A stretch of 64,000 bases of DNA from Pohlia nutans. Taxonomy: Eukaryota > Streptophyta > Bryopsida > Bryales > Mniaceae. The DNA lies in NCBI GenBank assembly GCA_022496805.1, contig CM040085.1, positions 40,391,811-40,455,810 on the forward strand, read 5' to 3'. This document shows, one piece after another, positions 45,801 through 58,824 of this stretch (positions within the stretch are counted from its first letter, which is position 1; each line of letters opens with the position of its first letter). The notes under the pieces were generated by a model. It was not told where the DNA came from. It ran no database searches and worked only from the letters and a program-made list of their open reading frames with translations. Both the position numbers and the translations under genes were made by a program.

Positions 45801-47090
45801 CAAAAAAATCACAAGGGTTTTTTATACTAGAGTGCATGAATCTTGATGTTTTGAAATATTAAATTTTTATAACTATAAGCATAGTTTAATGAAAAAAAAT
45901 TCATTATGGAGTCTCAAATATTGAATGCTTAATTTTAAAATCATTTATTCTATGAATAAAGAATATAAAGCCTAAAATTTTAATACAAGATAAAACAATA
46001 TTTTCGAAGAATTCTCATAGAATCTTAGTCAGATTTTTTCATTAAATTTTAATCAGATTTTAATCAGACAAAACAATATTCTCATAGCATTCTAATCAGA
46101 TTTTAAAGAAGAAAGCATGATTTTGATTTCAAAATCACTTGAAAACTAAATATAAACATATACGAAAATATATTTACTATAATTGCTTTTTAAAAAGTAT
46201 TGCTTTATGTAATTAATCTAAATTTAAAACATTTTTTTTACTTACAATATTTTCTATATGTTAATAAAATTCACAAAAAGTTAACAATTTCATATATTTT
46301 TAAAATATGTAAAATAGTTCTTTTAGAAATCTATACATTAAAAAGTGTAAAACTCAATCTAATGGGGTCTCAAGTCTCAGTCTTATATATTAAAAGAATT
46401 TTAAACATATTGATTAAAATTAATTTCTTCTTTATAATATAGAAAAAATGCCATGGGTGAAAATATTAAAAGTAATTTTTTTTATAATATTGATAAAATA
46501 TATATAAAAAAATTATGCATTGTGTTTAGATTTCGATGCGGTAAACTCCAATGTTGAACTTAGCTCTTGTTTAGGGTTTAAGATAGTACAACACGGGCAT
46601 AGATAAACTAATTGAGTTATCAACCATGTGGTATAGCGACACGAGGATGGATCAAGGTTAACCCTAACCTATCAATTCCATAAAGAGTATAAACGTGAGA
46701 CCTATGCCCTTGGAAGTAACTTATAAAATAAAAATAAAGCCTTCAATACAAGTCAGTGTACAAGCCATGCTCAATGAATTTTTTCAATAGCCAACCAAAA
46801 AATATGCAACAACTTTGGAAAAACAGGCAAAATAAATTTATTAAACATTTCGTTTACATCAAAAACATGGATGACTATACCCATAGAATTATTTGTCTAC
46901 TTGCTCTTAAACACCCAGAACTTGCCTTGGGCCATCCTCAACTCCACCTTGAACCTTATACATGATAAAACCCTATAACTATCTAGGTTTTTTTTTAGTT
47001 TTTTCTAAATTCTTTCACTTGTCCTTTAAATCAAAGTTTGTCCGCTCCGGTTTGTAGATGCCCCGACCGCTTTTGAAGGCGGCCACCCAA
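45801..47090. other. AT-rich intergenic DNA
   Basis: No gene. The sequence after 46,550 is less AT-rich and may be part of the decayed coding element next to it. Confidence 0.45.
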
Positions 47091-47790
47091 TCATTTCCAT
47101 ACTTTGCATGGTCCTTCTCCAACTGTGCAACCTTTTATCGGGTCCAAAACATCTTTGAACGTCTTGGTTTTGCCTTGGGCCATCCTATGTAGATTCTTCC
47201 CCCTTGTTAGTGTCCCCATGCTCAATATCCTTCCAATCCCCCCTGCTCCCCATCCCCCCTGCTCTCCATCCCCCCTGCTCTCCATCTCTCCCCCTGCTCC
47301 TCATCACCTACCTATTCCCTAACATCACTAGAGCTAGGCACAACAGGCTTGGCCGTTTGTTGTGGCACCGGGTTCCGGAACCTCTCCAAACCACGGAGGA
47401 GTATGGAATGCTTACCTTGGGAGGGAGCATGCGCTTAGGCGCATGTTGCTTTGCACTCTTTCATTTCCTCCATGAGCCGTTGGAGCTTTTCTTTGTGAGC
47501 TGTGACGATTCCGGCCAAGGACGATACTTCACCCTCCAATTGCGATAAGCGGGGTCCAGGTCAACTGTAGAGGTTGCAACTGTGGTCGGAGGGGCCGATG
47601 ATGTCTCCCCACCCTCTTTCAGTGCTCCCTTTTCAATTTGCGATCCACACCGTTCAAGCACAGTCTGGTCAAACGTTGGCCACTCTGATGCTATGAATTG
47701 TGCCTGCAACGCACGCATGGCTTTTGAACTTGATTGTAGGTTGACACTTGTTTGGGCGGTCGGCTTTACGGAGGACGAGTCAAACACAAA
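47091..47790 (-). pseudogene. Decayed coding remnant with coiled-coil, unrecognised
   Basis: This GC-richer block stands out from its AT-rich surroundings. On the minus strand a 108-codon frame (QSSSKAMRALQAQFIASEWP ... TVLERCGSQIEKGALKEGGE) runs into, with a one-base shift, a good heptad stretch near 47,540-47,435 (RLSQLEGEVSSLAG, HKEKLQRLMEEMKECKATCA). A short CCCCCTGCTCTCCAT tandem run lies at 47,240-47,300. It resembles a decayed gag- or transposase-associated protein, but I cannot name the family. Confidence 0.35.
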
Positions 47791-47863
47791 AGACTTGATG
47801 CTTTGTCAGAGTTATATGTTTCATTATTTTCATATTGAGCTGAGGATTATATGTTTTGCATGA

Positions 47864-50800
47864 CAATGGTGTAGGTCAGTGGTGTGAGATTATGTATGTT
47901 CATCTTGTAATTATATTATTTTCTTTTTAAATAAAATTAATCATAAATCTTATTTTGTGTAGGAAACTTCATTTGCTTTTAAAAGATGTGAGACACCAAT
48001 TTCCTCATTGGTGTTCACTGTGGTTAATTGTTAGGTTTTTTAATATTTTTAATCTGTTTATTATTCTAAAATAAAATATTAGTAGAAATAGTGGAATTTA
48101 GGATGGAATAATCAAATAAATGTTTTAGTTTTTTTTTTTTTTAGTTAATAGGTGAAAATACCATAATATAAGTAATTTTGTATGTGAAAAACTATTAATA
48201 ATCGTTGAAAAAGTCGAAGTTGGAAGAAAATCAAGATATGTTATGATATGAGAGAATATCCTCTACCACCACTATGTAATAGGAATTAAAATATAGAAGA
48301 AAATAAACAGTAAGGACTACTTTAGTTTGGCAGTAAGTAGATCAGTAAATTATAGCAATAATTATAGTACTAAAAAACTTCTCAAAAAAACTCACAAAAG
48401 TATTTTGAATCTTAGGCAGACTCAAAAAAAAAATTATAGATTTTTTAGCAAATTGTCAATAGGTATTTTAGATCCTATATGTAGTGATTAGGACTTAGAA
48501 AATTAATAATTCTAGAAAATAATCAACGGACTCTAAAATTATCACAATAATTGAAAAAGGTCTCTAGAGCACCTTATACCTCGTGGTAAAAATTGAAGAT
48601 TATTGAAGTTAGGGAGGTACTCTAATTTAAAATAAATAGAGAACTTACTGTCATTCGATCGAACGGTTGAATTTACCAAGTGTGCTCAAGACAATTTAAG
48701 AGCGTGAATTAGGTGTTTCGAAAGACTATTTTAGCTATTTGAACCCCAATGATTCTAATGGTAAAGTCAAGTAAGTCGAAGGTACTTTTTACCGAATAAC
48801 GTAAATTCGGCCCGTAACTCCATCAAAGTAAAAACATAAGTTTTACTGTTTTGATCAAAGAAGGGTCTACAAGGACCTTTTGAAGCCATTGGTGAAGTTA
48901 AATTTTCAATTAGAGCTATATTTAGTACGTTATTAAGGACCAGCAGTGAATAAAGGTAAAAACGGACTTACCGTTGACTTTTTTTGACATTTGATCACCA
49001 ACCGGTCGCATTATTGAAGGGTTTGTAGAAGAAGCTAAATGACCTTGACTCTATTAGCTAGATACATTCATAAATAGACATTAGTCTCTACAACTAGGCA
49101 AATGAAAGTAATTCAAACTAGTTGTAGGATAAAACAAATTTTATTAATATAGAATTGAAGATAAAACAAAAAGATTTATTAAAGAGGAGTAGTGTCTCGC
49201 ATGATGGAGAGTATTAATTACCCTACAACTAAGCAAAACAAAAAATATATATATAAAAAATTAGAAGCAGTTGTAGAATAAGACAAAGTTTATTAGCACT
49301 TGTGTAGGTAAAACAAAAAAAATGATTAGAGTTGGTAAGGGGATTAGTACTTTCAAATATCGGTTTAGTATATAAGGGAAGACTTGAGCCTCTCAAGCAC
49401 ACACATTTTCCCATTGCCATTTATATACAAGGAGTTTAAGTAGAATTTAAATCACATTGTTCTTGTTTCTATTTTCTAATGCACTTGTTTCTCTTTTTAG
49501 TGTTAATTGTAAGGTTAGGAGCGAATTAGCAAGGTGTGAGAAGAAGGAAGCCTAATTTAAGTCATAGTACCCTTGTTCTCCGCAAAAATTGCAATTTCAT
49601 TCATTAGAGGAGTAGGCAACATTTTTTTTTTCATCCAAAAATTTGTTTTTCATCCGTCCATAACCTCCTCATAGAATGTCCAAATTAGAAGTTTTTTTTT
49701 TTATAGTTTCGAAATGTGCCAAAGAAGCTCTAGACCGTAGTATAGTTTGTTTTCTTATTAAATTTAAATAGAAAACAAAAAGTTTGGAAGTTTGGAAGTT
49801 TTAAAGTCTTATTGAATTGAAATAGGGATAAATTTAGAACGCTATTTTAAAGTAAAAAAATCGTCAAAACTTCAAAAAAACATAACTTTTTCATATGTTA
49901 TCCGTTTTTTTTCGTATTTTAGCATTATAGAAACCTTGGAGTGTATACTGTAACGTAGTGTTTTTATTTTTATTTTTATTTTGATTTATCCTTATTTTTT
50001 TTCCACCTATCCTTGGTTAAATTGCTTATCTTGTTTATCGCCAAGAGCCGGTGATGTTTTTTTGACCGCTCGTCTACATTTATCGACCAAAATGATAAGA
50101 TCCGTTCACCCTTGGATGTTTTTAAGGATTTAATGTTTTTTGTTGTTTTGGTATTTTGTAATATGTTGTTAACGTGTTTTTAAGAGTAGTAAGAATTCAA
50201 TTTAGAAAAGAATAAAACCAAAGGAAAGTCCGTTGCTTGGGAAGCGAACGAATCAATATCTTTTTAATTTTTAAATTTAATTTTTATTTTTAAACTATGG
50301 TTTTTAATTAATAATCTTACTCTCCGTTAAAAATCCTCCCTATCATAGTTAGCCACAATCTTCGAATTTAATGTGACGAAGTAAAAAAATTAATAAGTAG
50401 TTACAATTGGAAGAGGGTTGTTTTTTTTTAACTCACAAAAGAGATATGGTGTAAGATTATGATGTTTTTTTTCTTGAATCATTAAAAATCAAAGGAAATA
50501 TTTAGTATTAAGCTTCGGATTAATATGTTCAAAATTTTATTAGTGCTATTAAAGATAATGATAGAAAAAGTCTACATCGCTTGTTGTTTGAGATCCGCAA
50601 ACTAAAAAACAAAAAGATTAAATCATGAATTCGATGGAATATTTTTAAGGAATACAATATCATTTTTAAATGCTACTAAGGAGTATAAGACGGCATCAAT
50701 TGTGTTATTTTTAAGCGTTTTTTTTTTTACGTTTCAGACATCTCACATTTTCACTCAGTTCATTAAATGACGTGAATTATGTCGTGGATTAACGTTCAAT

Positions 50801-52680
50801 CTTCACGATTTCACAATGAAGAGCTTGACATTGTATTTGATCATTGATGATGTGATGAAATTTTTTATCGGAGATGCGAAAAGTATCAATGTTTTTCGAG
50901 AACCTTTGTTTTATAATATTTCATTTAATTGAAAAATATTGAAAGATCACGATGCAAATTTTGATCGTCGTTTTGGTATTAGAAAATTGCACTTTACGAG
51001 TAGATAAGCTCTCATTGATTCTAAAACTTATCATTTGAAAGTTACATATAAAAATGATTATGAGGAAAATGTAGTGAAAGTTTATTAATTATTAAATGCG
51101 GGTATGAGTCACATTTGGAAGGGTGATTGCAAAATTGCTTAAAATATCGTAAATGATGGATTTGGATTATTTACAAAAACATGAAATATGAACGATGAAA
51201 AACGAAAAAATGCATTTTTTTGAGTCATTCATAGAGTTGCAAGAATTGCTATCATGTCATTCATATTTGGCACAAGAACTTTGGTTCATGTTAAAAATAG
51301 TTTATTGTCTACTTTCAATTTGTAAATTTTAGGTGTCGCAAAGATTTCTACATTGTACCAAATTGAAATGTTGATCAATTCAAACATTTGTTTAAATCGA
51401 AAGAATTATTGAAAGTTACTCTTGCAAAACAATGTTTTATTGAAACATTTGTTTTATTAAAGCATTTGTTTTATTAAAAGCATTTTTAAACGTTGTATTA
51501 AAATAAACAAAGGTCTTGCATTTTTCTAGAATGAGATGAAAAGCTACGAAGTTTGTCGGACTATGTATTAATCAGGATTGACAGACATGACTATTCTTGA
51601 GATGATATTCTATTAAATGATATTAACAAGATTTACTCTAACAGATAGTGTTAACTTATTTTGAAATTTTTTAGGAGCTATGAATTTGAACGAGTTGCAA
51701 AGCTTGTAGAATTTGTATGAAATAGCGATAGGAAGTCTACAAACTTACTTATGAGCAACATCAAAACAATACTTTGATATGTGTAGAAAGTACAATTTAT
51801 TTATTGTAATTTTTTTTGTTTTAATATTGACTAAATAAATTGGCGCTTGCAATGTCGAGAAAAGTCGTTGACATTTTGGAGCAAGTTTAAAATTTTACTT
51901 TTATTATAGTTTAATGTTGTGTGCTTGCTAAAATAGGGGATGAGTTAATGGAATTCATAGAGTTTTCAAAGAATTTTTTTTTTTGCTACGTATTGCAACC
52001 TCTTTTAATAGTGGTCGCTTTTATTACTGGGACATTGATAATTAAAGAGTATAATGAAATCACTCGTTCATATGTTTATCATTGAGGTTAAGTTTCTGTT
52101 CAAAATACCTTAATCAACTGTGCAAAGTCATCAATAAAGAATTTGAAACTTCTCGTGCTACGGTAAGAATGCTCAACAATTTGTATTTTCAAAGATAAAC
52201 TCATTTTCGATTAGACCTGAACTTGCTTGTTGATGACTTCTAAGCACTAGTATGAGATAAATTTTAACAATTTAAGTGAAGAGTAATTTTTTTTGAATTA
52301 GTTATTCATAATTGTTTTTATAAAAAAACAAATGTTTGATAAAAATAATGTATCTCTCTTGTGAAGAAACTCTGATGAAGGTGTGTTCATCCTTTGGATT
52401 TGATCATTGAATTCGTCGAGTTTAAAAAGTCTAAATTAAATTTTAATGTGTTGATGAGAGCTCTAAAGATATATCTATGAACTAGTCAGTGCGTCTGAAT
52501 TATTGATTAAGGATTGAGGGAGACTATTATTTTTTAAATACATTTTGTTAGCACTGTGATAAATTTTTATACGTTTATAAGTTATACGTTTATCAGTTTT
52601 ATGATGTACTTTTCTGATAATCTTTTTAGGTATTAAGAAAAAATAAAATTGCAGGTCTTCTTAATTATGAATAAAAAAAT
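47864..52680. other. Long AT-rich region without genes
   Basis: Nearly 5 kb with stops throughout both strands, T-runs, and only scattered short frames of random character. Vague coding-like patches (for example 50,780-50,900) are too broken to name. Confidence 0.55.
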
Positions 52681-53930
52681 TCTCACATATTGTGTGAGCT
52701 CAAAAACCACCATGGAGGTGGCCATTGATTACAAGGGGTTATTAAAATAAAATTACATGAAGAATGAAACAAGGGAGGAAAGAAGACAAGAAGAAGATAG
52801 GGAACAAGAAGAAAATGAGAAGGAAAGATTCCCCCGAACCACATTGAAGTGCCTTTCAGTTTTTAGGTTGCCATTTCTCCATCCTAGCTCGGATCGGGGT
52901 GTGCCTTAGCTTTTTGAAAAGCTAAGTTGATTGTGCATCCACCCTCAAAATCTCAAATGCATAGGATCAAAACCTTAGGACTAATTGCTAAAAGACTGAG
53001 GCTATTTCTTCTAACCGCCGGTTGGGAAACTCCTTTGACACCCCCAACTGAGGGAGGCAATATCTCCCTCCCTATAACTTGGATTTGGACGTGCCATATA
53101 CCGATGGAAAGCTCTACTCACAAGCTACCTACCCTAGAGATCTCAAATAACTTAGACAAGAAAGGAGGGACTGATGGAGAAAAAACCGAGAGAGGAGATC
53201 AAGAGGAGTGAGAAGGAGGCCCAAGGCCTTCCTTCTCCTATCAATTAGCCATCACAAAGAGAGAAGAAAGAGAAACAAGATGAATCAGTAGACAATGAGA
53301 GGGATTTTTGTTTGAAGCTTGAATACAAGCTCTTAAGTACAAAAGAAGAAGCCGCCAAAGAGGCGGCTCAGCTTAACCCTAAGGCTTAAAAGCTCTAACT
53401 TAAGGCGTTGACGGAATGATGGATGTATGAAGCTCCAACCTCCACGACGCTCCATCTTGAAGAACTTCCACGAATGAATGTAACTCACACACCACCACGA
53501 AGTCAAATGGAGAAAACCAAAACAATCAAGTCACAAAGACAGACATGAATATCAAAGTTAATCGCACAAGGCCAACGGTAAAAATATTCAACTCTAAATC
53601 AAACAACTAAACCTATTCCTATTTTTTGGATTCACTAGGGGGATTTTTTCCTCCTCTAGTCCTTCCTCATCGTTTCATGGATTCACTAAGGGGCTTCATT
53701 CCTCCACTATTCCTTCCACACTAATCTAATCTAAAGCTTAAATTTAATGCCAAATGTCCTACCGAAAGCCTTGCAACAACCATTCTCTAACAAACATATT
53801 GTATCTACAACTTGATTACCTTAATTTCACCAAAGGACTCCAAGATTGCATTGTTTGTTAACAATTCATTCATAAAAGCAACAATAAACGATAATTAAGC
53901 AAAAGAACCTTATCAAGCTCTCACATATTG
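52681..53930. mobile_element. 1.23 kb insertion flanked by a 12-bp direct repeat
   Basis: TCTCACATATTG occurs at 52681-52692 and again at 53919-53930. The DNA between is clearly richer in GC and more ordered than either side, and includes near-repeated phrases GGATTCACTAGGGGGATTTT and GGATTCACTAAGGGGCTTCA at about 53,630 and 53,690. No transposon ends, poly(A) or long frame are evident. A 12-bp duplication suits a non-LTR retroposition or a Mutator-like event, but the class is open. Confidence 0.5.
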
Positions 53931-55640
53931 GTAAGAAAGTTGTTGTGAATAGCGATGATGAGTATTTTTGTTTTTGTTGTGAGATTATTTTTTAAATGAA
54001 TGAGAAAAACGAGTATGAAGTTAAAGAGCTAATTTGAAAAGTTACGAAAAGATTTATGCCTCCCATAAGGACTTGTGAAATTGAATGCAAAGAACTTCTT
54101 TTGTTGAATGTGAATGCAAACTTTTCCGATGAACAATTGAAGAAAATGACGAAATAGACATCATACCTTCAAAGAAAAACTGACAAAGAGTTCGAGAGGG
54201 AGAGTTGAAAGATGAGATGTGCATGGTTTGACACGACTTCAAATGTGCTTATGGAAAAATTGGAGGGTATTTCTCTTGATGAAATTTTTTATGCGCTATT
54301 TATCCTTTAATGTTTTCAATAATTGAGAATAATTAAACTACAACAAATATTAACGAAATAGATATAAATGTGACTATGATTATAAATTATGAAGAAAACA
54401 TATTAATGCATTCATCAATGCATGACTCTCATAACTTAGTAATGGATTTTGCCGAGTTTAGAGAATAAAAGAGAGAATTATTTAATGTTTATAATATGTA
54501 ATAAGACGTCAATATATTGTTACAAATTTGTAGAATGCCATGATCGCACTCATATTGTATATTTGTACCATATAGAATCAACGTATAGATCCATATTAAT
54601 ACTGAAAATAATAGATGAAATAAACTATTTGTAGCTAAATTGTATAATAACGATAATGAAATTTAAATTCGCAAACTACTTTAATATGTACGCATGATGT
54701 ATTAGATACACTGATATTTGACGCATATATTTTTTAAATAAATAATATGTGCATATATAAAATACTAGTTCTTTTTGAAATCACATAGAGCCAATGGTAC
54801 ATTTTACATAAAAAATGCATATGGAAATGTGCATTTTGTATCAAAAGTTGAACATATGTTATTAAAAACTACTCTAAATTTACAAAACTTTCAAATAATT
54901 TGAAATTCTTTCTGTTAAAGAATAGCTTTATTGTATGTGAAAAAACCAAACTGGATTTGCTTTATATGAATCTTTATAACATTAAAAACATGAAGTATAT
55001 GTGTTTGACTAAGAAGAGTCATAAATAAGGATCTTAATATAATCACACAAATCAAAATATTATATATTATCAAATCTATTACAAGTTTTTAATATTATAA
55101 ATTTAGTGTAAATCGATAGTCCCATAATATCAATAATAAACATGTAATATTTATATCCCATTTTATGTATTTTAAATTAATATAAAAAACATGATCTTAA
55201 TTTTTTATTGCATAAAGCTAATAAATACCTTGTTTATTATGGTATGTGTAACAGTAACTGTTTTCATTGAAAATTGTGCACACTGTGTAGTTTTGTGTCA
55301 ATTGTAGAGATTTCTAGTTGAAGCAATCATCATCTAAATGATGTAGTAAATATGGGAAATTTTTTATTAGAAACAAGACCAATTTTACTTGCCTCAACAT
55401 CAAGATGGCCTTGCATAGAACACCCATTTCGTTAAAAGTGCACAATAGCATGTGCACTTTTAATTTTGGTCAAAATTTGTTTTTGGTTAATTGAAACACC
55501 TAAAACTACTAGTAAAAATGATTCACAAAATTTTAAAGTTTTTATTTACATTGAACTGATGCTACCATTTCCAATACGACAAATATGACAAACACTTATT
55601 CCAAATGAGAATACCAAATGAATTAATTAATAAAATAAAA
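53931..55640. other. AT-rich intergenic DNA
   Basis: No gene or ordered repeat that I can support. Confidence 0.5.
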
Positions 55641-58295
55641 TAAAAGAGTTAGGCATAAGCCTAACCCTTATCACTTGCAATTGTCAATTAAATTTTTGAG
55701 ACGGATAGGAATATACATAATCTCCAATAACTTGCAACGTTACCAAATAATTACAATAAGATGGTTAGGCATATGCCCAAGTGCCCAATCCATCAGGTGA
55801 AACTAAAACTTCTAGTTTGAAAATCAACACTTCACATAAGTCTTGTTCTTCAATTGACAAGACTTCAACTACTTTAGCTATGTAGCGTGCACCATGCATT
55901 TGTCCACACCATAAATCCACTACTTTTGGGGCTTTCTTAAGGGGTCGTTGCTTTCGAGAAGCCAGTAAATCCCCTAATCACCTGCAAAAGTTTGCACTGA
56001 AAAGTTAAAATCAAAACTAAAATAACTTCCAATGTTACAAACCAAAAAATGATTAGCAATGTCGCAAGAAACAAGAATGTGACAAGAATGTGACGGTTGG
56101 AAAAATACCTAAACCCACATTCAATCCAATTATACTAAATAAATTCAAAAGAATAAGCTTTGGCATATGTCTAAACCAGTGTTGGTCTGGTATGGCATCA
56201 AGTTACAGTGAACTCCTAGATAGAAGCACATTCTAGATATCCGTTTGAGGTCCTTGAGATGATCAAATGTACTCAGAGCATGGATTTTTTTGACATCCTT
56301 CCGATACCAGACCAACACTGGTCTAAACCCCCACCCCTTTTAATGTTTCAAGAAATTAAACATAAGAGGGTTATGCACACACCTAATTCCCCCATAGTAT
56401 TAATTGCATCATATCACTATGGCAACAATCACAAGAAGTCCAATCACTTGACCAAATATATCTAAATGTTTAGTAAGTTTGTTATCCTTCACCAGCCAAG
56501 AACAAAATAAGGTCAACATCTAGTTGTTACTAGTAAAAGAATGCAAAACATTTGATAGAAGAATGTGAAACGTGTAAATTACAAAATAGGGTTTGCCATA
56601 TGCCTAACCCCCATCCCTTTTAATGTCACAAGAAAATAAACATAAAAAGGTTAGGCATACGCCTAACTCCCTATCACTACAATTTTTTTTGAAAATTTGA
56701 AGTGTTAGGGGGGTTATACATATGTTTAACCCTCCATCATTTTATTTTTGTTGAATTGATCAAAGTTATGCTGAAGATCAGGCATTTTCTTAATCCCCAT
56801 CACTTGCAGTTTTTAAAATTAATTGAAGTGATAGGGATTAGGTATAAGCCTAATTGTTCCATCACTTGGTATTTTAAAAAATAATACAAATTTTAAGGGT
56901 TAGGCGTATACCTGATCCCCAATATGAAGAATTTTAAGACATAATCAAAGTGATGGGGGTAAAACATATGCCTTACTCCATCAATTGGTATTTTAGAAAA
57001 TAATTGCAAGTGATTGGGGGAATAGGCATATGCCTAAGTTTTTATCATTTGCAATTTCAAAAATTAACTGAAGTAACAGGAGTTAGGCATATGCATTATC
57101 CTTCCATCACTTCATTGGTGTTTTAACAAATAATACAAATGATAGGGGTTAGGCATATGCATAATCCTTTCATCACTTCATTGGTGTTTTAACAAATAAT
57201 ACAACTGATAGGGGTTAGGTATACACCTGACTCCCAACACTAGGAATTTCAAAATTAATCAAAGTGATGAGGGTAAGGCATATGCCTAACCCCATCACTT
57301 GGTATTTAAAAAAATAAATGCAAGTGATTAGGGGGTTATGCACATGCCTAATCCCGCATCACTTGCATTTTTAAAAATTAATTAAAATGATAGAGGTTAG
57401 GCATACGCCTAACTCTCATCACTTAGTATTTTAATAATAATTGAAGTCATATGGTTAAACGTACACCTAACCCATACCTCTTGGTATTCTAAAAAATAAT
57501 TGCAAGTGATTTAAAAAGGGGGTGGTAGTTAGGCATGTGCTTAACCCCCATTACCTGCAATTATTTTCTAAAATACCAAATGATTGGGGTTAGGCATTCG
57601 CCTTAACCTATCATTTATTAGTGTTTGTTGAAACAAATGCCTAACCTCCATCATTTGATAGTTTACATAATAATTGCAAGTGATGGGGGTTTTAGGCATA
57701 TGCCTAACCTCTCATCACTTGCAATTATAATAATAAATTTAAGTGATAGGAGTTAAGTCTATATGCCTAATTCATAGCACTTGATATTTTGGAAAACGAA
57801 TTGCTAGTGGGGGGAGGGGAGTCTAGGCACAAGCATAAGCCCTTATCACTCGGTATTTTAAAACTTAATTAAAGGGATGGGAGGTTAGACAAATGCCTAC
57901 CCCCATCACTTGGTACTTTACCTAATAATTGAAGTGATGGCACGTTACTTTCAGTTATTATGACTTGTAGTTTTTTTGAATTAATTAAATTGATAGGGAT
58001 GAGGTTCACACCTAATCTCCATCACTCAATATTTTAACAAATGATTCAAGTGGTAAGGGTTAGGCATATGCTTAACCCCTATCACTTGGTATTTTAACAA
58101 TTAATTCAAGTGATAGGAGGTTAGGCATATGCCTAACTCTCCCATATTTTATTTTGCTATATAATAGAAGTGTTGGTGGCTAGGCGTATGCTTAACCCTC
58201 TGACATCTTATTTTTTTTTTTAGTTTTTAAGGTTGGAAGAATGGGCTTATGCCTAGCTCTTCAGTATTCTAATTTGTTAGAAATTGGAAGTGTTG
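55641..58295. repeat. Minisatellite of about 62-bp palindromic units (TTAGGCATATGCCTAA core)
   Basis: Each unit is an imperfect palindrome around GGCATATGCC, with arms of the form (C/A)AAGTGATGGGGGTTAG and CTAACCCCCATCACTTG, separated by AT-rich linkers like TATTTTAAAAAATAATT. Core centres at about 57,280, 57,345 and 57,405 give a period of 60-65 bp. Several tens of diverged units fill 2.6 kb, with a 144-bp MITE inserted in the left part. Diverged units recur at 12.4, 60.0-60.2 and 60.42 kb. The array ends about 530 bp before the RPL26 start. Confidence 0.9.
56177..56320. mobile_element. 144-bp hAT-like MITE inside the palindrome array
   Basis: The ends CAGTGTTGGTCTGGTAT form a perfect 17-bp inverted repeat, with further partial pairing. 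GTCTAAAC flanks both sides exactly (56169-56176 and 56321-56328). The CAGTG ends and 8-bp duplication fit the hAT superfamily. The flanks belong to the array, so it jumped into an existing repeat unit. Confidence 0.9.
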
Positions 58296-58314
58296 GAGGA
58301 TTAAACATACGTCA

Positions 58315-58507
58315 ACTGCTTGTGTGTCCACGCGCCGCTCTTTGAATCGAAAATTTTGGTGTTGATCACATCGTCTGCGAGAATAACCCTAAAATCGTAG
58401 GGTTTCACGGATGTGTCCACAATCATACCAATCAAAGGATCCTCATAATCGTCTTCTTCTTCCACGAGAAGCAACGGCACCTGCACCAATGGCCAGAATT
58501 CACTCAT
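58315..58507 (-). pseudogene. F-box/kelch-like protein fragment
   Basis: The minus strand reads EFWPLVQVPLLLVEEEDDYE, then DPLIGMIVDTSVKPYDFRVI and FDSKSGAWTHKQ. The last block resembles the repeat start of plant F-box/kelch proteins, where a value from the record is compared (YDSxSGxW). The fragment is cut off on both sides and has no F-box. Its upstream edge is duplicated in the tandem repeats at 58,482-58,753. It was probably captured or left behind from an F-box gene. Confidence 0.5.
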
Positions 58508-58770
58508 TCAAACTCTCGGAAAATTTTGATAAAATTCTCTCTCAATTTAGGGTTTCAAATGATTTCCCTGACCAGCACCAATGGCCAGAATTCATTCACT
58601 GATTCAAACTCTCGGGAAAGAATTCTCTCTCAAATTAGGGTTTCAAACAGAGTTTGCTTGATTTTCCTGACCTGCACCAATGGCCATAATTCATTCACTG
58701 ATTCGAAAATTTGAATCAAATATGGGTGGGATTGATTGATTTCTCTCACTGACCTGCACCACAGGCAGCG
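58482..58770. repeat. Tandem 82-99-bp units in the RPL26 leader/promoter
   Basis: The landmark CTGCACCAATGGCCAGAATT (first base variable) recurs at 58482, 58573 and 58672, with a partial copy at 58754. Each unit has CATTCA, ATTCAAACTCTC and, in the first two, a TTAGGGTTTCAAA block. Next to it GCAGCGGAGCCACGCTT is duplicated at about 58,765 and 58,793. The repeats end just upstream of the RPL26 ATG and probably form its 5' leader or core promoter. Confidence 0.8.
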
Positions 58771-58824
58771 GAGCCACGCTTTTGGATTTGGAGCAGCGGA
58801 GCCACGCTTCTGTCACCAGCCACC

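Noticed and set aside
43961..46442. Several 60-80-codon frames in AT-rich DNA
   Set aside because: Ile/Lys/Asn/Phe-rich random translations of A and T runs, with no start context or domain.
52692..53918. Solo LTR
   Set aside because: The ends are not TG...CA and the flanking duplication is 12 bp, not 4-6 bp.
55641..58295. CRISPR-like array
   Set aside because: The repeats are diverged palindromes with AT-rich linkers of similar sequence in plant nuclear DNA. There are no unique spacers and no cas genes.
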